A stretch of DNA of 64,000 nt. It comes from Bacteroidota bacterium (GTDB taxonomy: Bacteria; Bacteroidota; Bacteroidia; AKYH767-A; OLB10). Positions 27,198-35,895 of the stretch are shown one piece after another. The stretch is taken from positions 1,240,001 to 1,304,000 of the forward strand of contig JADJOH010000002.1 of the NCBI GenBank assembly GCA_016713925.1, written 5' to 3'. The notes under the pieces are model-generated. The model was not told where the DNA came from. It was given only the letters and a program-made list of their open reading frames with translations, and made no database searches. The position numbers and the translations under genes are program-made. Within the stretch, counting starts at the first letter, position 1; the number at the start of each line of letters is the position of its first letter.

Positions 27198-27326
27198 GGG
27201 GCGACACCTCTGTAACCGACAAACTTCTCTCTCTCCTCGCATCCGCCTGCCCCGACCTTAGGTCGGGGCAGGCGGGTTAGTGGGGTAAGATGATCCCCGG
27301 GTTACAGAGGTGTCGCCCCTACAGGG
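27191..27326. repeat. 136-bp element with 27-bp terminal inverted repeats and an inner palindrome
   Basis: CCCTGTAGGGGCGACACC... at 27191-27217 is repeated as its exact reverse complement at 27300-27326. Between them a 15-bp perfect stem (CCGCCTGCCCCGACC, loop TTA) lies at 27243-27275. The nested structure would fold into a long cruciform or RNA hairpin. No coding sequence is present, so this looks like a small non-autonomous (MITE-like) or palindromic repeat unit. Confidence 0.85.
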
Positions 27327-27560
27327 CTTATACGGAAAATACGTCTTCCTGATTTTTGAAATTTCATGAGGTGCCGCCCCAGCAAGGCTCATGCAGGAAA
27401 GACCATCGTCCTGATTTTTGAAATTTCATGAGGTGTCGCCCTAGCAAGTCTCATGCAGGAAAGACCATCTTCCTGATTTCTGAAATTTCATGAGGTGTCG
27501 CCCCTACAGGTCTTATGCGGAAAATACGTCCTCCTGATTTCTGAAATTTCATCGGACCTA
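27311..27560. repeat. Four 61-62-bp tandem repeats
   Basis: CTGATTT(T/C)TGAAATTTCAT recurs at 27349, 27411, 27473 and 27534. Each is preceded by GGTGYCGCCC and CATGCAGGAAAGACC-like sequence. The array shares its first part with the right terminal repeat of the preceding element and ends next to the yraN stop codon. Confidence 0.85.
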
Positions 27561-27563
27561 ACC

Positions 27564-27923
27564 CTAGCCATGAAAAGCTTCACGAATATGTGTCAGTTCG
27601 GCCTTTTTTCCTTTTCGAAAGATGATTGAAACCACATCAAAGCGAATTTCCAGCCGGATATCATGCAATTCCTGATAAAATCCGGCAGCCAGGGCCAGCA
27701 GTTCGGTCTTTGTTGGACCGATGGAGGATTCAGGAGCGCCATAGTTGGGATAGCTTCTGCTTTTCACTTCCACAATAATCAGGAAGGTGTCGTCGGTAGC
27801 GATGATATCAATTTCACCTTTTTGATAGCGGAAATTCCGGGCTAAAATTTTATAGCCAATTTGTTCGAGGTAACGAAGTGCAATGGCTTCCCCACGCGGG
27901 CCGATTTTGTCGATGTCGGACAT
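27564..27923 (-). CDS. yraN: YraN/UPF0102 family endonuclease-like protein
   Basis: This 119-aa protein has the restriction-endonuclease-like fold signature of the family: GEIDIIA followed by VEVKSR (the D...E-x-K metal site), with the early GPRGE motif. The length is typical. The cellular role is not well established; a DNA repair or recombination role is suggested for the family. The -7 box TATATTTG at 27965-27972 fits a leader of about 35 nt. Confidence 0.93.
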   Translation of the reverse strand: MSDIDKIGPRGEAIALRYLEQIGYKILARNFRYQKGEIDIIATDDTFLIIVEVKSRSYPNYGAPESSIGPTKTELLALAAGFYQELHDIRLEIRFDVVSIIFRKGKKAELTHIREAFHG

Positions 27924-27964
27924 AAATAGATTTTATTAAAATGAGTTTTGAAAAATTGATAGGG

Positions 27965-27972
27965 CAAATATA
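27965..27972 (-). promoter_or_regulatory. -7 box TATATTTG of yraN
   Basis: Perfect TAnnTTTG on the minus strand, 41 nt upstream of the yraN ATG. Confidence 0.5.
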
Positions 27973-27990
27973 ATTAAATTCTTAAAATAC

Positions 27991-28366
27991 ATCAGCGAAA
28001 ATCCGCTCTATCCGACTTGTCTCGGCGCAGCATGTGACGAGATCCGTGTTCTCAGCACTATATCTTTTCGATAAATTATAGACTATCAGGAACGCAGATT
28101 AAACGGATTTGACAGATTTGCGCGGATAATATGACGAGAAACAAATCAGCGAAAATCCGCTCTATCCGACTTGTCTCGGCGCAGCATGTGACGAGATCCG
28201 TGTTCTAAACACTATAACATATCGATAAATTCCAGACTATCAGGAACGCAGATTAAACGGATTTGACAGATTTGCGCGGATAATATGACGAGAAACAAAT
28301 CAGCGAAAATCCGTCAAATCCAACTTGTCTCGGCGCAGCATGTGACGAGATCCGTGTTCAATAGAT
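27991..28366. repeat. 154-bp tandem repeat, about 2.4 copies
   Basis: ATCAGCGAAAATCCG recurs at 27991, 28145 and 28299. Each unit holds CTTGTCTCGGCGCAGC, GTGACGAGATCCGTG and AACGCAGATTAAACGG. A degenerate relative (ATCAGCGTCATCTGCG) appears near 56380. No coding sequence is present. It fills the space between yraN and ldcA. Confidence 0.9.
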
Positions 28367-28391
28367 TATATTGTTTGGAAATGAATAGTTC

Positions 28392-29303
28392 TCATTGCTT
28401 ATGAAGAATTCTAATTGAAGCACTATCCTCAACGTTCATACTTACTTCAGCACCCATCATCAGGGGTTGATTATTTTGAACATGTCCTGCCGGAAAATTC
28501 ATACAAACCGGATAGTCATACTCCCTTACTGCCTCTTCGATAATTTCTTCTGCTGTTTTACCAAACGGAACAGCATTATCGCGCATATCACTCATACCGC
28601 CCACAATTAATCCTTTCAATCCCGACAACTTGCCGGAACGTTTTAGTTGCATCATCATCCGGTCAATATGGTAGAGATACTCGTCGAGGTCTTCGATAAA
28701 GAGAATTTTTCCGTTAGTATCAATATCGGAACTGCTTCCGGAGAGCGCATAAAGCAGGGAAAGATTGCCTCCTACCAGAATACCTTCCGCATTTCCCTTT
28801 CTGTTCAGCGGATGTGCGGTAACGTTATACTGTACATTTTCTCCCTTCAATACTTTTCGCATGCTTTCCAATGCTTCGGGGGTAGATTTTTCAGGTTGCA
28901 TACTAAAAATCATGGGCGCATGCAGTGTCGGTACTCCGCAATGGGTATGTACATGGTTGTGAAAAACGGTTACATCGCTGAATCCGATAATAAGTTTTGG
29001 GCGCCGGGTAAATGCCGAAAAATCCAGTCTGTCAATGATCCGCACGCAGCCATATCCACCCCTGGCAACGATAATGGCATCTGATTCCGGATCATCGAGC
29101 GCTGCCTGAAAGTCGGCGACTCTTTCCTCATCTGTCCCTGAATACTGGTTAAACTCCCCAAATAAATTAGTTGACAACTTTACCTTATATCCCCACGACT
29201 CCAGCAACGATATGCCGGGCGCCATTTCTTCACGTGTCACTTTACGGGCAGGGGCGGTGATACTGATGATACTTCCGGGGGTTAAATGGAGGGGGTGGTT
29301 CAT
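28392..29303 (-). CDS. ldcA: LD-carboxypeptidase (peptidase S66)
   Basis: This 303-aa protein has no signal peptide, as expected for the cytoplasmic muropeptide-recycling enzyme. Visible motifs are GGYGCVR, the nucleophile region IIGFSDVT, the acidic FIEDLDEYLYHIDRM and the histidine motif FPAGH near the end. Together these match the Ser-Glu-His triad of S66. It removes D-Ala from tetrapeptides in murein recycling. A perfect -7 box only 7 nt before the ATG suggests a leaderless or near-leaderless mRNA. Confidence 0.92.
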   Translation of the reverse strand: MNHPLHLTPGSIISITAPARKVTREEMAPGISLLESWGYKVKLSTNLFGEFNQYSGTDEERVADFQAALDDPESDAIIVARGGYGCVRIIDRLDFSAFTRRPKLIIGFSDVTVFHNHVHTHCGVPTLHAPMIFSMQPEKSTPEALESMRKVLKGENVQYNVTAHPLNRKGNAEGILVGGNLSLLYALSGSSSDIDTNGKILFIEDLDEYLYHIDRMMMQLKRSGKLSGLKGLIVGGMSDMRDNAVPFGKTAEEIIEEAVREYDYPVCMNFPAGHVQNNQPLMMGAEVSMNVEDSASIRILHKQ

Positions 29304-29310
29304 ATGCTCG

Positions 29311-29318
29311 CAAAGATA
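29311..29318 (-). promoter_or_regulatory. -7 box TATCTTTG of ldcA
   Basis: Perfect TAnnTTTG on the minus strand, separated from the ldcA ATG by 7 nt, so the transcript should begin at or very near the start codon. Confidence 0.6.
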
Positions 29319-29320
29319 AT

Positions 29321-29615
29321 CGTAGTAGTGACAGGTCGTGCCATGTTGGTGACAGGTCGCGACCTGTCACTACGATTATTTCACGCACCACCTTTAATTG
29401 TCACCGTCCATTCGTGTCAACGGCCCGATGGACAAAATGGTGAAGGGTCGTGACCTGTCACTACGACATTATACGAAATTGGGTCAACGTTCCTGGGTCA
29501 AATGACGGGGGTCGTACCGTGGTAACGTGCCGCGTTACATGTAACGCGGCTACATTGGGACAAAACGATAACGGGTCGCGACCAAAACAATGACAGGTCG
29601 CGACCTGTCACTACG
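29321..29615. repeat. Cluster of palindromes TGACAGGTCGCGACCTGTCA and relatives
   Basis: A perfect 22-bp palindrome lies at 29349-29370 and a 20-bp copy at 29591-29610. Half copies occur near 29327 and 29447-29464, and an unrelated 22-bp palindrome (GCCGCGTTACA centre) at 29529-29550. The same family fills 58835-58973. No gene is present. Confidence 0.88.
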
Positions 29616-29707
29616 GTTCATCAAATCATCCCATCAGGAGGCTTCGCGATCAAATTTTCAAATCTTCAAATTGACCCATCTTCAAATTACATCATTATCA
29701 AATAGAC

Positions 29708-29715
29708 TAACTTTG
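29708..29715 (+). promoter_or_regulatory. -7 box TAACTTTG of metG
   Basis: Perfect TAnnTTTG, 34 nt upstream of the metG ATG, giving a leader of roughly 28 nt. Confidence 0.55.
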
Positions 29716-29749
29716 CATCGAAAATTATCAGGATAAAAGAAATTTCTTT

Positions 29750-31792
29750 ATGCGTTACCTCGTCACTGCCGCTCTGCCTTACGCTAACGGTCCCTTACAT
29801 ATCGGTCATATTGCCGGCTGTTACCTCCCGTCGGATATTTTTGTGCGGTATCAGCGGCTGATGGGTCGTGATGTGAAATTCATTTGCGGATCCGATGAGC
29901 ATGGGGTGCCGATCACTTTGAGGGCGCGAAAAGAAGGTATAACTCCCCAGCAGGTGGTGGATAAGTACCACGCCATGATGCGCGATAGCTTTAAGGAGTT
30001 TGGCATTTCCTTCGATATCTATCACCGTACTTCCGATCCCGTGCATCATGAAACAGCATCCGGTTTTTTAAGACCCTGTATGAAAAAGGTGTTTTCGCGG
30101 AAGAGGAAAGTGAACAGTATTTTGATGAGGAAGCCAATATGTTTCTCGCCGACCGTTACATCACCGGCACATGTCCGAAATGCGGGAACCCGAATGCCTA
30201 TGGCGACCAATGCGAGAAATGCGGCAGTTCGCTGAGTCCGCGGGAGTTGATTAACCCGCATTCCCAACTCAGCGGTAAGGCACCGGTGTTACGAAACACG
30301 AAGCATTGGTATCTTCCCCTCGACAAGATGCAGGAAGAATGGCTGCAGGAATGGATACTGAGCAAGGAAGATAGCTGGAAGAAGAATGTGTTCGGGCAGT
30401 GCAAGAGCTGGCTGGATCAGGGTTTGCAGCCCCGTGCCGTCACCCGCGACCTCGACTGGGGTGTTCCGGTTCCGTTACCCGGCAATGAAGGAAAAGTATT
30501 GTACGTTTGGTTTGACGCTCCTATCGGATACATCTCCGCCACGAAAGCACTCACTAGTAATTGGGAACAATACTGGAAAGACAAAGACACCAAACTGATT
30601 CATTTCATCGGCAAGGATAACATCGTATTTCACTGCATTATCTTTCCTGCGATGCTGAAAGCGCATGGTGATTACGTGTTACCGGAGAATGTTCCCGCCA
30701 ATGAATTCCTCAATCTGGAAGGAGATAAAATCTCCACTTCCCGCAATTGGGCGGTTTGGCTGCATGAGTATCTCGAAGATTTCCCTAATAAGCAGGACGT
30801 ATTGCGCTATGCACTTTGCGCTACCGCTCCCGAAACCAAGGACAATGATTTTACCTGGAAAGATTTTCAGGACCGGAACAACAATGAACTGGTGGCTGTA
30901 CTCGGTAATTTTGTGAACCGCACACTCGTTCTTACTTCTAAATATTTTGAAAGTAAGGTGCCGGCAAGAGGAGAATTGCTGGAAGCGGAGAAAGTTTGTT
31001 TGGAGGCATTGGCTGCTGCTCCCAAATTAGTAAGAGACAGCATTGAAAAATACCGGTTCCGTGAAGCGCTATCGCATATGATGGATCTGGCGAGAGCAGG
31101 CAACAAATATTTGGCCGATACAGAACCCTGGAAGCATTATAAAACCAATCCTGTTTATGTAGGGACGGTTTTAAATGTTGCGCTGGAAATAACAACTGCG
31201 TTGGCTTATCTCTGCGAACCCTTTCTGCCCTTCACTGCCGGGAAGCTGCGCAAGATGCTGAACATTCCAACGCGTAGCTGGGAAGATGCGTTTCAACATA
31301 CGACATTAGCCGCAGGGCATATTCTCGGTGAGGCCTGGCTGTTATACGAGAAAATAGAAGACGAAGCCATACAACAACAACTGAAGAAATTGGAAGCCAG
31401 CAAAGAAAATAATTTACCTGTCTCTGCAGAAACTACTCCGGAAAAATCAATATCTCCGATCAAAGAAGTGACCACTTACGATGATTTCAGTAAGATGGAC
31501 TTAAGGGTGGCGACTATCATCGCTGCGGAAAAAGTGGAGAAGGCCGACAAGCTGCTGAAAGTTAACCCTCGACACCGGCATCGATCAACGCACCGTGGTT
31601 TCCGGTATTGCCTTGCATTTTAGTCCGGAAGAAATTATCGGAAAGCAAGTCACCTTACTCGCGAATCTGGCACCTCGTAAAATAAAAGGGATTGAATCCA
31701 ACGGTATGATATTAATGGCGGAAGATGCGGACGGGAAGTTGGTCTTTGTTCAACCTGCAAGGGCGACAAAGGAAGGAAGTACGATTGCATAG
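29750..31792 (+). pseudogene. metG: Methionyl-tRNA synthetase with two single-base frameshifts
   Basis: The product is recognisable along its whole length (about 680 aa). It has the HIGH motif in PLHIGHIAG, the zinc knuckle CPKCGN...CEKCG, the KMSKS-like DKISTSR, and a C-terminal EMAP-like tRNA-binding domain (YDDFSKMDLRVATII ... GIDQRTVVSGIALHF). The frame breaks twice. A six-T run at 30064-30069 should be seven to keep ASGFFKTLYEKG in frame. A CCC at 31566-31568 should be CC to read KVNLDTGIDQRT. MetG is normally essential and there is no second copy in the window. Sequence or assembly errors in homopolymers are therefore the simplest reading, and a functional gene is likely in the organism. 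Confidence 0.88.
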
Positions 31793-32077
31793 TAATTTTA
31801 AAACTAAAAACCCTACTCTACACGGTACACGGAGTTTCATCGGTTTTCTACGTTCACCTGTAACCACTTAATAAAATAAACTTTTACTTCCGATAGAAAC
31901 CATCAGGGGTAACCACATAGGCACTAAGGCCACATAGATCACTAAGGATTTGTAATGAAGGACTTAATTACGGACAACTTTAGCTTGGTGACATTAAATT
32001 AATGGTATTCAAGTGAGAAGCTTAGTTGACCGTATTCTTTCATTAATAAAAATAGTTTTAGTCATATTGAATATACT
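31793..32077. other. Intergenic region with a short degenerate repeat
   Basis: Two imperfect copies of CACATAGGCACTAAGGC-like sequence (near 31913-31946) lie in otherwise featureless DNA between metG and the endonuclease gene. Confidence 0.4.
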
Positions 32078-32085
32078 TACCTTTG
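32078..32085 (+). promoter_or_regulatory. -7 box TACCTTTG of the endonuclease gene
   Basis: Perfect TAnnTTTG ending 7 nt before the ATG at 32093. The predicted start site coincides with the start codon (leaderless). Confidence 0.6.
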
Positions 32086-32092
32086 GCAATAC

Positions 32093-33742
32093 ATGAAAGC
32101 ATTCACACCCGTACTGCATCTTGCCTTCTTACTTCTATCGACCCTACTGACCGCGCAGACTTTTACTGTTTCTCCATCACAGCTAAATTTTGGTGTGGTG
32201 ACGGAAACGAGTCCTGATAGTCAGCAAGTGACGATTACCAACAGTACCTCCTTTGATATAACAGTAACGGGTTACCGCTTTTATGATATTTACGGTTCAA
32301 CGGCTTTCAGTGCATCGGCCGGAAGTTTTACAATTTCTGCTGGAGGAAGTCAGACCATCTGGATAAAGTTTAGTCCGCGGCATAATGTATATCACAATAC
32401 CGAACTTTTTATTTTAAACGATAGCCATAGAGGAGCGCTGCGTGTAGATTTGCTGGGACAGGGACGATACAGTAACAGCTATTATAACAACTCGCAGAAT
32501 CTGGCGGAGGAAATTTTAAAAGACACGCTCAAAGCCATCACCGGAAGGAATTATTTTAACGCCGGTTATAATACAGCCCGCGATGCGATGTTCATGATTT
32601 ACGACAATAAAAAAGTAAACGGTCAGGGGGCTGCTCAGAATACCATCGAATGTGTTTACACCGGAAGAAATGCTGTCGGATACTTTGATCGCACCGATTG
32701 CCAGACCAACTATTCTTTCAATACCGAACACATTTTTCCCCAGAATTTTTTCAATTCCCTGGAGCCGATGCGTGCTGATCTCTTTCATTTGTATCCAACG
32801 GATGATCTGGCCAACAATGCAAGGGGCAGTTTGCCTTTTGGAACAGTGAGTAATCCTTCCTGGCAGCAGGGCGGAAGCAAGGGAAACAACAGTACGTTTG
32901 AACCGCGTGATGCTCACAAAGGGCAAGCCGCCAGGGCGATGCTTTACTTCGTCACACGTTATCAGAATTACAGCAACTTCATGACCAGTCAGGAAGGCAT
33001 TCTCCGGCAATGGCATCAGCAGTTTCCTCCCGACAGCATCGAGGTAAAACGTTGCAATGACATCGCCACTTTACAGCTAAACAGAAATCCTTTTGTTGAC
33101 TATCCGCAATTCGCCGAACGTATTACATCTTTCAGCAATACTTCAGTAGGCAACCAGGCCGCATCTACTGATTTTCCGGAAGACACCATTGACTTTGGGC
33201 TGGTAAATGCGGTGGGAGCTAACTATTATACTTTCTGGATTGCGAATGATGGGAATATGCCCCTTACAATTTCGGGTTTATCATTGAGCCCGACGCCGGG
33301 ATTTTACTTTTTCAATAATACCGGATCAAATGCTACTATTCCTGCCGGTGAAGCACGGGCTATTGAAATTGAACTGGCCATGGCGCCTCCCGGATCATTT
33401 AACGGCATTCTGAATTTTACCGCACAGGGAACAGGATTACTCGCCAATGTATCTGTGCCCATCAAAGCTCAGCTCTCCTTGCAGGGAATTGCGGAGATGG
33501 GTAACGGTAATGGCTTAACGCTATATCCAAATCCTGCATCTGAACGAATTTGCATCGCTGAAAACAAACCGATTGCTGCCGCCAGAGTACTCGACCTTTC
33601 AGGAAGAATTATTCGATCCCTTTCCATTTCGGAGTGGCCTTGTTTCAATATCAGTGCGATAGAAAATGCCGGTTTCTATGTATTGGAATGGGAAGAAAAC
33701 GGGAAATTATTTCATGCTCCCTGGGTTAAAGTTGTAGAATAA
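32093..33742 (+). CDS. Secreted endonuclease I with ASH-type domains and T9SS tail
   Basis: This 549-aa protein has a signal peptide (1-21) and a first 'choice-of-anchor D'/ASH-like Ig domain (FTVSPSQLNFGVV). An endonuclease I domain (PF04231 type) spans about residues 135-330, with the conserved NTEHIFPQ segment and LFHLYPTD. A second ASH domain (TIDFGLVNAVGANYYTF) and a T9SS type A tail follow (YPNPASERICIA ... GFYVLEWEE). It probably degrades extracellular DNA for nutrient or biofilm use. The signal peptide starts directly at the ATG next to the -7 box. Confidence 0.88.
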   Translation: MKAFTPVLHLAFLLLSTLLTAQTFTVSPSQLNFGVVTETSPDSQQVTITNSTSFDITVTGYRFYDIYGSTAFSASAGSFTISAGGSQTIWIKFSPRHNVYHNTELFILNDSHRGALRVDLLGQGRYSNSYYNNSQNLAEEILKDTLKAITGRNYFNAGYNTARDAMFMIYDNKKVNGQGAAQNTIECVYTGRNAVGYFDRTDCQTNYSFNTEHIFPQNFFNSLEPMRADLFHLYPTDDLANNARGSLPFGTVSNPSWQQGGSKGNNSTFEPRDAHKGQAARAMLYFVTRYQNYSNFMTSQEGILRQWHQQFPPDSIEVKRCNDIATLQLNRNPFVDYPQFAERITSFSNTSVGNQAASTDFPEDTIDFGLVNAVGANYYTFWIANDGNMPLTISGLSLSPTPGFYFFNNTGSNATIPAGEARAIEIELAMAPPGSFNGILNFTAQGTGLLANVSVPIKAQLSLQGIAEMGNGNGLTLYPNPASERICIAENKPIAAARVLDLSGRIIRSLSISEWPCFNISAIENAGFYVLEWEENGKLFHAPWVKVVE

Positions 33743-33841
33743 TTCATTTATATTCAGTGATTTAAATGTTTTTCCTAAAAATATTTTCCGGGAGGTGTAA
33801 TAAATGAATAGCGATCCACTTCTAATGGTGAAACTCAGCAT

Positions 33842-34090
33842 ATGGAAACCATCTCCACCTTCCGGAATTATTCCCGCTACCTGCACATTGCATTTGTGTT
33901 ATTGTCGCTCTATTATCTTTTCCTTAGAAACGATGTAGATTCCGCCACCACCAATTTAGGGATCTCTTTGGCCTTCGACCCCTTCGATCAGGAGAAGAAA
34001 TGGCAAGAACGTCCACTTTTTCAGAAACTTTGGTTACTGTTAATTGTTGGACTTACTGTAACAGGATTTTTCATCATGTTTGTGCTCTGA
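33842..34090 (+). CDS. Small two-helix membrane protein
   Basis: This 82-aa protein has two hydrophobic segments (about 13-29 and 62-81) separated by a polar stretch. It is not recognised. It lies 18 nt before the ECF sigma factor gene on the same strand, so it may belong to that operon. Confidence 0.55.
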   Translation: METISTFRNYSRYLHIAFVLLSLYYLFLRNDVDSATTNLGISLAFDPFDQEKKWQERPLFQKLWLLLIVGLTVTGFFIMFVL

Positions 34091-34108
34091 AATCAGTAAA
34101 ACAAAAAT

Positions 34109-34582
34109 TTGAAAGAAGCTGAATTTATACAGCAGATAAAATCAAATCAGGGGTTGATCCGTAAGCTGGCAGGACTATATGCCAGTGATCCGGAAGACCT
34201 GAAAGATCTTTGTCAGGAGGTCATCTATCAGGCATGGAAAGGGATCGATAGCTTTCGTGGTGATGCAAAATTCAGTACCTGGTTGTACCGGCTTGCCTTG
34301 AATACCATATTTAGTATAAAGAGAAAGAAAAACCTGGTGGACTATAAAGATCCATCCACTTATGATCATCCTATCGTAGATGAATCTGCCAGCAACCGCC
34401 TGCAAAGTGAATATTTATACAAAGCCATACGTCAGCTTTCAGAAACCGATCGCGCGATCATTTCATTGCATCTGGATGGTTATGGCAATAGTGAAATTGC
34501 AGACATCACCGGTATTAAAGCGAACAATGTTGGTGTGAAATTGCATCGGATAAAAAGTGAACTCTCACAAAAACTAAAGTAA
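34109..34582 (+). CDS. ECF-type RNA polymerase sigma factor
   Basis: This 157-aa protein starts at a TTG, since no ATG precedes the region 2 helix. Sigma region 2 is visible (DLCQEVIYQAWKGIDSFRG, TWLYRLALNTI). Region 4 is also visible (LSETDRAIISLHLDGYGNSEIADITGI). A membrane protein follows after only 3 nt, the usual arrangement of an ECF sigma factor with its anti-sigma partner. The target regulon is unknown. Confidence 0.88.
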   Translation: MKEAEFIQQIKSNQGLIRKLAGLYASDPEDLKDLCQEVIYQAWKGIDSFRGDAKFSTWLYRLALNTIFSIKRKKNLVDYKDPSTYDHPIVDESASNRLQSEYLYKAIRQLSETDRAIISLHLDGYGNSEIADITGIKANNVGVKLHRIKSELSQKLK

Positions 34583-34585
34583 GCC

Positions 34586-35194
34586 ATGAACCTCGAAGAC
34601 CTCTGGAAGCAGAATGAAAATACCTCCGGGGAGATTACGGAACTTCTTAAAAATTCCCGTTGGAAAAAAGGAGGACATGATTATCCTTTGAAAAAAATCA
34701 AGAAGAACCTGCTCTACTTCATGCCTACAGCAGTGGTGAGTAGTTTTGCTTATCTCTATGTCATTATCGAATACCCCTTATGGCCCTCTCAAATTGGATT
34801 GTCGATATTGATACTATTTAACTGTTGGTCGTTGTATGATACCTATAAAATATATCGCTCCATACCTGAACACCTCGTCACGGAATCCAATTTATTGGGG
34901 ACACTATCTGTTAGTTATACTACCATAAAAAAATGGATCAGAGTCAGTGAATTAACAGGAGTATTTACTTATCCTATTGCCCTAACAAGCGGTTTTCTGT
35001 TGGGAGGTTGGGTCGGGTCGGGACTTCCGGTTGAGCAATTCATGTCACTACCTTATATAGTAATAGCATATGCACTATCTATTGCATTTCTGACACCTCT
35101 TTGTTTTATTATTACCCGATTGTTGTTCCGTATTTTTTATGGAAGATACTTAAAACAAATGGAGAAAAATATCAACGAATTGAAAAACGAGTGA
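34586..35194 (+). CDS. Four-helix membrane protein, candidate anti-sigma factor
   Basis: This 202-aa protein begins with a short polar head (MNLEDLWKQNENTSGE) common in Bacteroidota proteins encoded next to ECF sigma genes. Four hydrophobic helices follow. It has no zinc-binding anti-sigma motif. The 3-nt spacing from the sigma gene suggests translational coupling. An anti-sigma role is inferred from context only. Confidence 0.6.
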   Translation: MNLEDLWKQNENTSGEITELLKNSRWKKGGHDYPLKKIKKNLLYFMPTAVVSSFAYLYVIIEYPLWPSQIGLSILILFNCWSLYDTYKIYRSIPEHLVTESNLLGTLSVSYTTIKKWIRVSELTGVFTYPIALTSGFLLGGWVGSGLPVEQFMSLPYIVIAYALSIAFLTPLCFIITRLLFRIFYGRYLKQMEKNINELKNE

Positions 35195-35415
35195 TTGCGC
35201 AAACTGTATTAAAAAATAACATACAGCAATACCTTTTCCGGTATAACCAAATTCAAGTCTACCAATTATTCGTTCCCCCATCACATTCAATTACATCAAT
35301 CCAATTTTCTGAAAAGAGGATAATACTAAGAAAAGCTATCATTTAAAAGTTTTAAAAGGTGTTCTCTATATTCTTCCTGATATACTTTTAATCCATTAAC
35401 CTAAAAACATATATC

Positions 35416-35835
35416 ATGAGCACAAAAGTACTTCTAGCCGGATTAGTATCGGGAATAACCGGATTCCTTTTGGGATGGGTAGTGTATGGTATGTTACTCG
35501 CTGATTTCACGGCTGAACACACTATCAAATACGAAGGTTTAATGAAAGAACCTCCTGTATTATGGGCGATTTTTCTCAGCAATACGGCATGGGGGATTCT
35601 GTATGCACATATCTTCAACAGATGGGGAGGTATTCAATCTTTTGGTTCAGGATTCTCATCCGGATTTTTAATTTCGTTGTTAATCGCTGTCAGCATTGAT
35701 CTGTTTTACTATGCCTTCATGAATATGAATGACGGGATGTATCTTTGTGTTGATGCACTGGTAACAACCATTATGGGCGCTATTATGGCAGGCATTGCCG
35801 CAGCTATGTTGGGAATAGGGAAAGCGAAATCATAA
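35416..35835 (+). CDS. DUF1761-like integral membrane protein
   Basis: This 139-aa protein has four hydrophobic helices and the early GFLLGWVVYGML motif that resembles small DUF1761-type proteins. It has a Gly-rich second half (GIAAAMLGIG). It is followed by a strong terminator. Function unknown. Confidence 0.6.
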   Translation: MSTKVLLAGLVSGITGFLLGWVVYGMLLADFTAEHTIKYEGLMKEPPVLWAIFLSNTAWGILYAHIFNRWGGIQSFGSGFSSGFLISLLIAVSIDLFYYAFMNMNDGMYLCVDALVTTIMGAIMAGIAAAMLGIGKAKS

Positions 35836-35847
35836 ATCCACAACTAA

Positions 35848-35878
35848 AAAAGGCGGACCTGCATCAGATCCGCCTTTT
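35848..35878. terminator. Bidirectional terminator between convergent genes
   Basis: A 10-bp perfect stem (AAAAGGCGGA/TCCGCCTTTT) with an 11-nt loop. T runs exist on both strands, so it can serve the DUF1761-like gene (plus) and the rhodanese-thioredoxin gene (minus). Confidence 0.85.
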
Positions 35879-35895
35879 CTATTAAACTAAATCTT

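Noticed and set aside
26918..28366. Tandem arrays considered as CRISPR
   Set aside because: Repeat units are 62-154 bp with no unique spacers, and no cas gene is near.
30064..30069. Programmed ribosomal frameshifting in metG
   Set aside because: A second shift of opposite sign occurs 1.5 kb later, and homologues read through without shifts. Sequence error or mutation is simpler.
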